The notes beneath the pieces were generated by a model. It worked only from the letters and a program-made list of their open reading frames with translations. It ran no database searches and was not told the DNA's origin. Shown in pieces: positions 12,001 through 22,100 of a stretch of 64,000 nucleotides of DNA. The translations under genes and the position numbers were made by a program. Location: NCBI RefSeq assembly GCF_030867095.1, contig NC_081835.1:18856501-18920500 (forward strand), in the 5' to 3' direction. The stretch's first letter is position 1; each line of letters starts with the position of its first letter. Origin of the DNA: Alligator mississippiensis. Taxonomy: Eukaryota; Chordata; Crocodylia; Alligatoridae.

Positions 12001-14264
12001 ACTTCATGGGTGAGCCTGGAGCAAACCTGAAGGTTCTGGCTCCCTGCAGCTCTGACCTAGAGGGTCCTGAATATGCATATGATATATGAATATGAAAAAG
12101 GCACTTGAATATGCATAGTTGTGCTCCCAGGCCTGCCAAAATCACCGTAGGAGAGCTACTGCCCCCACATCTGAAACTCCACTGTGTTTTGTCCCTCTTT
12201 TTCTCCTCACTGTTCTGTGCATGGGGGGTATGTTGCTCAAAAACAAATTCCTCTCCTCATCTGTTTTCAAATCTATAAGTGGTTGTCTGCTCACCTACTG
12301 GTGAGATATGGTCAATGTTTGGTCGTTAAGGGAATCATTGTACGGGCAGTATATTGGAATGGGGCTTAACGCCGAGCCTGTCACTTAAAATCTCTCCCTT
12401 TATGTGTGTATATCTTTTAGCATGCTTTATCCCTAGTATGTGAGTGCCTAAAGTCACAAAGGAGCTTGTTACTCATTTTATTTTGCATAGCATTTTTCAC
12501 ACAAACTGATTCCCGAATCGCTTCATTTGAATAACACAGCCAATGACCAGTGTGTGCTGTGGAATCAAGAAAACTATAATGCAGCTACATTGTAAGGATA
12601 ATAGCTCTGGATGTCTAGCCAAATTTCACTGAGAGTGATCACCTCCTAAATTCCCTCTGCAGTTTTAGTTGAAGATGGTGTTCTTGCTGCTTTTCCCACT
12701 CTCTTGGGGGCAGTTGCTGAGTAGGACCAAAGGGCTGTCCTATTCTGCCCCTGAGATGACTGCTTTTTGACAACAGGTGGTATGAGCGACTCTCTCCATA
12801 TACGCGTATGGGTCCTGTAGTGACAGAACGCCCACTGAATTCCATCTGTCCACACTTGCACTCAGTCACCATGTTTAAGGCACTGTGATGTCCTTCAGAA
12901 AGAAGAGGTGCTCTATGAAATGTAAATGATCACACTAAACCACTGAGTTAAAATATGTGCCAGTGTAGCATCCAGCATCTTGGGCTCAGCCTGGCTGTGA
13001 CCTGTGGGCACTGTCACAATATCAGTGTTCAAAGTCTGGTAAACCTCAGTAAATTGGTCTTTAATACACCATGGCCACTGTAGAGACAAACTCATGTCAT
13101 CAAACACAGATTAGGACACTCACGCAGCACCTTGTTTTGTCTTGCTGGTTTCCCTCCCTTGTTTCTTTGGTGGCAGGGGGTGCTTAGAAGCCTTATTTTA
13201 AAGAGTAATAAGTTCATATTTGAGTCCAATTGTGATGTATGGTGGCGTCTGTTGAGGTGACACAATCACCAAACTTTAAAGGGTTGTCATCGAGGCTTAT
13301 TCACCAGCAACTCCATCTCTGAAAGCTGTCAGCTATTGAGCTCTGCCAGCTGACGACTCGAGTTCCTGGCAGTGTGAGGGGTGCTGAGAAGGAGTTTCTA
13401 GCCCTCCATGAAGGACCTCAGAGCATCTCTGAGGTCTCTGTCACAGAGGCTAGAGAACGTGCCTCAGATCATGATCTCTGAGAAGGCAGGCTTGGCCCAT
13501 CTTGTCTCCAGATATCTTGTGGTTAATAGCATTTATTTTTTAAACAGAAATTTAAAATCACCCCCCCCGTGTTTAATTTTTTGCACTTGGCTTGTCTTGG
13601 GACCATGAATCTTGAAGTCAGTTGCATTGTGCATAGTCCTTCCTGATCCTGCCCGTCTTTCATAGGCAGGGAGCTCTTATTGCAGTCACCTGCAGGGGGG
13701 CAGGCAGAAATGGGGGCTTTCCTTGAAGGCCCTTGTGCTCTGTCTTTGCATTTCCAACACTGCAAATTAAGGAAGAAAAGCTACTTTAGTTTTTTTGTTC
13801 ACAATGGGAAGTTTTCTCTTAAAGGTGTTTGGAATTGGGATGGTCAATGTTAGAAAGAGCAGCTGACAGAGGAATGGTGATGGCATGAAGGACACTAAGC
13901 CAGCAAATAAGCATTTTAACATAAAGCTTCAATATTGGCCTTGAAATGGGGCCCTCTTCAAAGCACCATGCAGGCAATAAGGTCAGGCTGACAGCTGAAT
14001 AACTGCAGTACGAGCTCATTATAATAACCTCTGTGTATAGCAATCCTCAGCTTTAACACTCCCAAAAGCAGGAAACCATTTTTTTTTAATTATGATGATG
14101 CAGCAAATTGACTAACCCTATTGTAGCAAACACCCTCTTTTAACAAAGGTTTGTCCCAGTCCCACAGGGGCCTTTTTATAATGAAGCTGTACTGTATTTC
14201 CCCATCAGTCCCATATGCCATGTTTTAGCTCACACTCCCACCTGGTGGCTGCTGGTAGTTATAG

Positions 14265-14270
14265 ATTAAA
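14265..14270 (+). terminator. Possible PODXL2 poly(A) signal, ATTAAA
   Basis: First ATTAAA after the PODXL2 stop that I could find. The alternative is AATAAA at 15349-15354. Neither is supported by more than the hexamer. Confidence 0.2.
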
Positions 14271-14515
14271 TGAATACTAAGGCTATTTTTTTTCCTCTTC
14301 ATGATAGAAGTTCATTTTTCCTGGGACCTTACTAGCTTAATCAGCTGACAACTGTGTGAATCATGTTCATGTAGTGTTGCTCTTGAAAATGCTTCTGAGT
14401 GGAGGGAATAACATGAGAGGAGGAAAGGCACCTCTTCAAAGCAACAAGGAGTTGGTGGTTGTTTGGAAACGCCCATGCAGAGTTCTTAGCTGGGGTCTGG
14501 AGGCAGCAGTAAGTG

Positions 14516-14769
14516 GGTGCGTCTACATGTTCATTAATGTGCCATAGTTACTGCACGTTAAGTTTAGTACTTGCATAACCAAGTACTAAATCAGGGCACA
14601 GTAACTAGCGTTACTGCACAGTAGTGCTGGTGTATGGATATTTAGTGACGCTAACCGTGCAGTAGCCTAATACTACCGCGCAGTACTGTACCAGCATGGG
14701 TTTTGCCCTGCATGCTACTGCGCAGTAGAATTAGGTTACTGCGCAGTTAGCATCCTGTGTAGACACACC
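14516..14769. mobile_element. TIR-bearing MITE with internal TACTGCGCAGTA repeats
   Basis: The left end ggtgcgtctacat and the right end gtgtagacacacc are inverted copies (11-12 of 13 match). Inside, variants of the palindrome actgcgcagt recur at least four times (actgcacagtag, accgcgcagtac, actgcgcagtag, tactgcgcagtt). No transposase; class not assigned. Confidence 0.65.
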
Positions 14770-15599
14770 AAGGGTCACAATCCAATCAGTCTCCTAAAAA
14801 CACACCAGTTAATGAGATGTATATGTATGGAAATGAAGGAGGCTCTTAAACTAGAGATCTTATTTTGCAGGGTGAACCATGCACATGTGGGAGGGTGGGG
14901 CAGAGGGATGGTTCTTTATTGGACTAGCTGTCCGAGGAGAAGAGAGAATGGCTAACCAACCCGTAGGGGCTGCAGCTTTATACATTCAATAGTCAAATCC
15001 AGTTCTGAGTAGCCAAGAGGCAGGCTGCTGGCCTACTGCACATTCACATTTTCCAGCAATACAGCAACAAGTAATTTTGCTTTGCATCGGGTCAGGGAGT
15101 CACATGGCCTGATTTTCAAAGCTAAGGAACACACTCTGCTCCCTTTGAACTCAGCTGGGATCTGTGTGCCCTTGTGACCACTGAAAACCAGGGTAGTAGC
15201 TGTTTTAGATAGAGGTGAGCTTTCTTGCTTCTGCTGGACTATGCTGCAGGAAGTCACCCTTTGTATGTGTTTGGGTTTGTTGCTGAAGAAAGCTTAGAAG
15301 CACTTAGGCCTGGCCTGTCCAAGGGCAGGACGGTTTTGTTTTCTTTGCAATAAAATGCACCTCCCAGGTGTCTGAACACTTGCCTACATGTGAGAAGTCT
15401 TGCTTGATCAACCCTGCTTGAGTTGCTTGTATGTGGGCACTCATTTACATACATTCACTGCCCTCAGAAAATAAGATCACCCACATCCCAATCCCCTCTA
15501 AATCAAAAGGCTGGGTTTTTTTAGCATTACTTTGCCTTATTGACACTGTTCTCCTCTTTGGTCCTGTTCATTACAGGGTTCAGCTCCCAGGCAGCGCCC

Positions 15600-15612
15600 C
15601 GGGGGGGGGGGG
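15600..15612 (+). repeat. Poly-G run
   Basis: About thirteen consecutive G after cgcccc. Prone to sequencing and assembly error. Confidence 0.9.
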
Positions 15613-18389
15613 GTGGAAATACTGATTGGACAATTTGGTCCAACTTCTATGTTTCAAACAGTAAGGTTGTACAGCTTTTCCTGGAACTACCCTCATCCTA
15701 CAGTGGGACTAGGGTCTTTTTGTCTCCTTTGCCACAGGTCTCGAGGTCTGACTTCATGCCTGGTTTGCAGTGCTTGTCCCTACCCTTCCACATCCTAACC
15801 ATGCCATCCAAGAAACTACCTTTACACCTTTGTGTGCCTTTCACCAAGTCTAGTGTTTACTCACCCCTCCCCGCCATACCAGTACTGCGGACTATGCCAC
15901 TGAAGCTGTGAAGCAAATGGTCATGTCTCTCTTCCAAGAGCAACTATGGCGTAAAGGAGATGTGAGTGACATTAGTATTTTGTGGGAGTAACGAATGGAC
16001 CAGGTAGAGCCCAGTACTATTCCAAAGTGAACAGCAACCTTTCCCCTAACTAGACAATTCTTCTATTGCAACTTTTTCCTCATCTGAAACATCAGAAGGG
16101 GTTTAAATTCTCAAGCAAAGCTTGGCCCTTTTATACTGTTGCAATCATTGTATAGTAAGGGACTATGATGAGCCCAGGCACCTCGTTGTCAGACCTGTTC
16201 CGGAATTTAAACCTGGAGCCGCAGAAGTAGCAGATCGATGGAGTTGTCTGTCTTCTCATTCTCTGTCTCGCTGACCAAACAGCACAGCTTAAGAAAGCTC
16301 ACAACGCACCTGTTAAACCAACATCTAATGCTCCTACTCAAAGGCTGGTGCAAAAGGTAAGAGGAGGCTTCAGCAAACCCTGGGAAAACAATCTAGTGAG
16401 AAACGCACACTTAATTCAATTCCCACTCACTGAGAAAGAAGACAGTGATGCAATTTCTACCAGGTATTGTGCTTGGATCATATGTAATGGCTTATTTTTC
16501 CTGTCAGCCTCCTGCTTATGGGTGTCTGATAAATGGATGGCCTTCCTCTCCCATACCACCCAGCAGCGTTTGCTTTTTCAGCTCTGCCTGCATTGTCAGC
16601 TTTGTGTCTGTTGGGATGATAGTAGGCAACTGTTGGTCCTCTCATGGTGTATACCTAAGAGGTCTAGTGAGGTGCCTGATGAATCGGCTTGTATGGAGTC
16701 CTGCAATCATTACACCAGGACCTCCAACACCATACCTACATCTAAGCAAGAGTATGGAGGAGTGGAGGCTGCCCAAGACCTACCACCCTGCCTTTAGACC
16801 GAGACACTATTTAGCTCCTCTCCTGGCTACTCTGCTTCAGTCTCCCTTACATTGCCTCTTTCCCACTTCCAATTTTCCAGTTGTCTCTGTGGATTCATTC
16901 TCTGCCTCTCCCCATCTCCTTCTGCTCACAGCTTTCCAAAGCAGTAACTTTATGAAATTACCATGATTTACTGTAGTGTAAGAGCAACATTGTAGCCATG
17001 ATGGTCCAGAAAGTTTTCTTATGGCAATACCACCCTAAGAAATCCTTGCCCGTCACTTGATTTACTGATAATTTCCTTGCTGCCTCCTGGTCTTGGGGCC
17101 GAGCACTAAAAATCACTAAAGACTTGTTAATTATCTGCTGATAATAGGGGAAACTACGAGCAGCAGCAAAGACACTAAAGCTGTTGCTTTGCTGTCTGGG
17201 GAAACTATTAGATCTTACTTGCAGCATTTATTGTCAGCCCATAGCAGTTAGATTATGTTCATTTTTTTCAAAGATAGTTTCAATTCTGCCTTCCTTCCCA
17301 GAAGAGTTTCCTACACATCCCTGGCAAATGGGACCTTTTCATTTCTGGTAAAAACCACAGAATTTCATTTTCCTACTGGCTTTTCAAAGCTTGTTCTGGC
17401 TCTGTCTGAAGCTCTGTTCTGGGTTTCAGCATGAGTCACACCTCTGCATGCACACCTGCTATATTGTTTAGGGTTAGTTTCAACACATGAGAAAAGCACT
17501 TGAAAGCAAGTGATGCGTACAAACGTGCAGGAGGAAAAGGAGCTGCTTACAGAGGCTGAACCTCTCTAGCAGGCAAAGTGAGGCTCAAATGAGCAGATTA
17601 AGAACGTCATGACAATGCCCTGCTAATGAGATCTAGAATGTTGTTTGTCCAATCAGACCACAAGGAATGTGGAAGGCAAGCGTGCCACCCAAATACTCTA
17701 TGCTCTAGAGCCCCACACACCACCTGCCGCAGCACTGACCACACCCTGGCACCCGTTTCTAGAGTGCATGTGACTTTCTGCTGACATCTGGAAGCCTGCA
17801 GGGTGACCTAGGGCACTAGGCAGGGGGCTCCTAGTGGTTTAGGACACTGCCCACCCCCTGGGAGCCCAACACTGGGGGAACACCCCAGCTCCACATCTAA
17901 AGCCTGTGCAGACAATGCCCCCAGGAGCAGATGGAAGGTGGGGGTGCACTTTAACCCCCTCTTTGAATCCTGATACACCCAAAGTTTTAATCAACTGCTT
18001 GGGAGAGAGAGCAGCATTTTTGGCAGTGCTGAGGGAGTCCATTGACTTCACAGCCCGTTGTCATCTACTCCATCCCTTTGAAATTCTTCCACTGGTGTTA
18101 AGGACCCTCTTCTTTTTAATTGTCTTGCCTTCGTTCTGCAGTTCTGCGGTGTGTGACCTGCTCCTGGTAAGACAGCTCTTGTTTCCGGGCTTCGCAGGTT
18201 AGTCGTCACGCCGTTCAGTGAAGTTTGATTTGTTTTTGCTGCAATCTTGAACTGAACAAGGCAGCCCCAGGCCCCTCGCGCATTAGCAAAACACCTAGTT
18301 TCTTTTTAACTGGAGAAAAATATGTGTTTTTTTACCTGGGGTGATGCACCTCACCGTCGGCACCCCTCCACCTATGCATGCCCCTTTGC

Positions 18390-18930
18390 AGTCTAGAACA
18401 AGCAAGCCCCCCCTCCCAGATCAGACCACTCTAGAACCCACCATCCCATTCTGGAGCAACTGTGAGCACCACCCCCACCACCTGCCCTAGGCAACCTGAA
18501 GCAGTGCCACGCCCAGTCTAGAACCCCCCCCCCCATGCACCATCTGACTCCAGTGTGCTAAAGTCCTGCCCAGACACGTTCTAGAGTAAGGTCATAACCT
18601 CCCTGGTCTAGAACCTGCCACCAATGTTCTTTCAAGTCACCCTAAATGTTCTAGTGCAGGGCCACACCCACAGCCTAGAACCCCACTTCAATGTCCTATC
18701 CCAGCACCCCAGCAGCCATGCCCCTGGCTGTTCTAGAGCAAGGCCACGCCCCTGGTCGAAAACCCCACCGCAACGGCCTCTCGCAGCGCCCCGGCAGCCC
18801 CGGCCCTGGGTATTCTCGAGCAAGGCCACGCCCCCGGTGTAGAACCCCGCCCCCCGCAACGTTCCGCCCGCCCTCGGCGCTCTAGAACCCGGCCTAGAAC
18901 CCGGCTCGTCCGCAGCGTTCTAGAGGGCGG
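18390..18930 (+). repeat. Degenerate ~80-bp tandem array with TCTAGAAC/TTCTAGAG motifs
   Basis: The phrase gttctagagcaaggccacgcc recurs at 18578, 18648, 18730 and 18811 (spacing 70, 82, 81), each time followed by ggtctagaaccccacc, caatgtcct and cagcaccccggcagcc in recognisable variants. A further ttctagag lies at 18918. The proximal copies are CpG-rich, the distal ones CpG-depleted. The array reaches the GC boxes upstream of ABTB1. Confidence 0.8.
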
Positions 18931-18948
18931 GGCGTGGCGGGGCGGGGC
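18924..18948 (+). promoter_or_regulatory. Cluster of GC boxes (Sp1-type sites)
   Basis: gagggcggggcgtggcgggg followed by cggggctcc, about 185-205 bp before the ABTB1 ATG. The last unit of the tandem array runs directly into it. Confidence 0.6.
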
Positions 18949-19095
18949 TCCGCAGTGCCGGCCTCCTGCGCCCGCCAGCCCGCCCGCTGCAGTGTTTACA
19001 TCCGCGCCCTCCAGCTCGGCCCTGCTCGGCTCAGCCCGGCCCGGCCCGGCCCCGATCCCGCGCCCGGTCCCCGCCCGCGCCCCCCGGCAGTGTCA

Positions 19096-19176
19096 ATGCG
19101 GCGCCGCCGCGCAGCGCCCTCGCCCCGGCCATGGACACGAGCGACTTGTTCACGAGCTGCAAGAAGGGGGACGTGA
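19096..19176 (+). other. Overlapping upstream ORF at the ABTB1 start
   Basis: An ATG 35 nt upstream of the ABTB1 start, in a different frame, opens a 26-codon ORF rich in Arg and Ala that ends with TGA inside exon 1. Its context (tcaATGc) is weak, the main start (gccATGG) strong, so most ribosomes would be expected to leak past. It matters only if transcription starts upstream of it. Confidence 0.55.
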
Positions 19177-19186
19177 GCCGCGTGCG
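19131..19186 (+). CDS. ABTB1: ABTB1 exon 1 (coding part)
   Basis: [19 protein letters not shown]; 56 coding nt, donor gtgagg after two bases of an Arg codon. Start has Kozak G at -3 and G at +4. First half of the N-terminal ankyrin-like helix pair. Confidence 0.95.
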
Positions 19187-22100
19187 GTGAGGCTGGCCGG
19201 GGCCGGGGCCGGGGCCGGGTTGGGGGTGACTCTCCCGGGCCAGCCCCCCGTGCTCCACCCCTGCCAGGGGCCCCGATCCCTGCCCTCTCCCCTCCAGCTC
19301 CTGCCGGGGGCTCGCTGGGGCACTCCTGCGCCTGCAGAGGCCCAGCTCGGCTGCGGGTCACCCCTGGCCCAGGACAGCGGGGTTGCGCCAGCGCCCCGTG
19401 CAGGGGGCCACGGGCTGCTCGGAGGAGGGGTCTGTGAACGTCTCTCCCCACAACTGGTTTTGATTTGGTTTGAAATAGCTTTAACAACCGGACTGTGTCA
19501 GCACTGCACGTCTGGAGTGACACCGCGGGCTGCAGTCCTCCTTCCCTTGTCCCACTCGCTCCGAGTGAGAGGGATTTGCCTTGGTGCTGGCAGCGTCTGT
19601 CAGCCCCGGGAGGCTCGGGTGCTGTTTGCAGGCAGCCCTAGCTGGGGGGGTTCAACTTGTGGCAACACTTCCTAGAAGCAGGCGCTGGCTGCCCCCGTGC
19701 CCCTGCTGCCCCCACGGCTGGTGAGGGTGTCAGGTCTGTGTTGTGTGGGGTTGATGAAAGCCTTGGGGAGAGTTTAGACCAGTGCTTCTCAACCTTTTTT
19801 TGTACTAGGACCCACTTGTAAACATCGATGGCCAGTCCCGACCCAGCGCCCCTCACTCCCAACCCACCGCCCCCGGTGTGTGGGATAGGGAGGGGTGCGG
19901 TATGGAGAGCCCCAAGCAACCCTTTGCAGCCTGGCACTCTGACAGCCTGCAAGTGAACAGCCACTTTTCCACATTTCTCTCCATTTTTAAAGTTTGTTCA
20001 CACCCCTTTCATATATTCTTGTGGCCCACAGGTTGAGAAACGAGGGTTTCGATCGTGGTTTGTACGGGATGGTTTGGAGAGGGATGATCCTGCCTCCATG
20101 CGGGTCCCTGCCAGCCCCGCTTCTCTGTGATTCCGTGAACTCGGCGGGGGAGGCTGTGTGAATGCCTCTCCCCATGGTTCACCAGGCAGGTTTTGTTTGG
20201 CTGAAATTGCTTTAAAAATGGGGCGAGAAGCCTGCATAAAAGGTGCCCCGTCTGGACTGACACCACGGGGCTGTGGTCGTCTTTTCCTTTGCTGCCCTAT
20301 ATTCCTCGCCTTGCCCTGCCTAGAGATCTGCCCTGCTCTAGTCGGAGGGATTTGCAGGTGACTGCTGCCGTGGCTCTGGCTGGGCCTGAGATCAGCACCG
20401 GGGGCTGTGAGGTGATACATGCAAGCAATCCTAGCTGGCCTAGGCTTGGCTGTCAGCCAGACCCCGTGACCTGGAACAGCTGATGATACTAGATAGCTCA
20501 GACCAGTGAGAGGTGTTTTTTTTTTCTTTCTTCTTTTTTTTTTTAAATTAATAAACATGTTTTCCCAAGGAGCCAAGTGCCCAGTGCCTCTGCTTGAATG
20601 CGACTGGTTCTGCTTTAATCCTGCCCGTTTCCCCTTGGATCAAACGCCTGACGATACCCAGTCAAACCCTGCCACCATTCCTAGCGGTTCTGCGCAGGTT
20701 TCTACTCCTCCCCTTTGCCCCCCCTAGCTATCGCCTCTCCAGCGTTGGTAAATAGCGCTACAGATATAAATCACTGGAAGTTTGGGAAATACTGGGGCGC
20801 TTTGGGACTGAGCGTTAAGGGTATCTCTGTGATGGTCGACAGCATCTAAACATAAAAGGAAAAATATCTGTCGACTGATGTTGCTGGTGGCTCTGTGAGC
20901 TGGTGCGGGGGTAAATGCAGATTTCAGGAGTCTGCTCTCCAGGAATGAGGCAGCAGAGGCCAGTGGGGCTTGTCCGGGAGACCAAACTTCTGTCCCTCAT
21001 CCTGACACTGACCTATTGGGTGACCTTGGACCAGTCACTTCATCTCTTTGGGCTTCGATTTCCCCTTCCACCCTTTGTCTTTTGTTTGGACTGTAAGGTC
21101 TCCAGGGCATGAACTCTTTCTGCTAGATCTGTACAGTGCCTAGCACAAAGGAGCCTTGGCCTCTGTCATGGCTTCCAGGTGTTACCATAATATATGTAAT
21201 GTGTAAGTCAATCCCATGAGCAGAACAGTGCTACAGTTCAAAAGGCCGGCTCTTTGATACACGAGCAGAACTTCCATTCTTCTCCCTTCCAGCTCTTCCT
21301 ATTGAAGAGTGTTTTCTGTACCTTGTAGCATTAAAGTCAGTTACTTCCTGAAAGTGAATCCCTTTTCCTCTGTGTGAGACTCAGTTAAACCTGCAGTAAT
21401 GCAAGCTCTGTATGGCACTCTGTGCTAGCAAATGTGTTGGCTCATGCTACTTTTCAGCCTGAGGCAAAACTAGGAGCAGGCACATTTGTGTCAGAGCCAG
21501 GAGCAGTTAAAGAGCAAGAAGGGTGTTCTGTTTAGAGCAGTGGTTCTCAACCTTTTTTGGACTCAACGCCTCCCTTGGAAAATGCAGGCTCTTAGTTTCG
21601 ACTGGTTTTTGACTGTGGAACTATAACAGCAGTTTTTCTACTGCAAAGAACAAAGACCAGAACAAGGCAGAATATTTTTAACACTATGGATTTCTGTTTG
21701 AAATCTCTGGGTGATCTTGTGCATCACGTTTGCACATCTAACAGTGCTGATGCTGCCTGGTACCCTCCAGTACCCTTGAAAGGATCTCAAGGCACCCCAG
21801 GGTGCTGTGGACCCCTTGTTGAGAATCACTGTCTTAGAGGGTGAGGGAACCACTGTTACCAGCCCTAGTGTCTCTGCCTTGCTTGCTCATTGCAGTGATT
21901 AAATCAATTATGATAATCCCCAGGGTTGTTGCACAGTTTGTTATACTCAGTGATATAACAATCCAGTTTCATTTCATGTCTTTCAGTTTGATTTATTGGA
22001 TTATAGTAGCATCTCCTGTGCAGTAGGCCCTCTCCAGATACCTGACACAGTGGCCTATGCTCCAAGAAATTTGCTGTCTCCAGTCTAATAAACGGAGGTT

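Larger units (their letters stand above)
10856..18380 (+). other. PODXL2 3' UTR plus intergenic spacer to ABTB1
   Basis: The PODXL2 transcript must end somewhere here, but no AATAAA occurs before 15349; ATTAAA occurs at 14265. The spacer contains a hairpin MITE near 11878-12000, a TIR-bearing MITE at 14516-14769 and a poly-G run near 15601. I recognise no further gene; the longer open frames (for example near 15540-15911 and 16348-16966) have no familiar domain and no convincing splice structure. Confidence 0.6.
18720..19440 (+). promoter_or_regulatory. CpG island and promoter region of ABTB1
   Basis: Dense CpG and GC content around the first coding exon, in contrast to the flanks. GC boxes (GGGCGG and GGGGCGGGG types) cluster at 18924-18948. 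No TATA box is seen, which fits a CpG-island promoter of a broadly expressed gene. The transcription start cannot be fixed from sequence alone; it probably lies between about 18950 and 19100. Confidence 0.8.

Noticed and set aside
18992-19675. Long open frames (227 and 175 codons) on both strands around ABTB1 exon 1.
   Set aside because: Stop codons are rare in CpG-island DNA; the composition is Pro/Arg/Ala/Gly-rich and no domain is visible.
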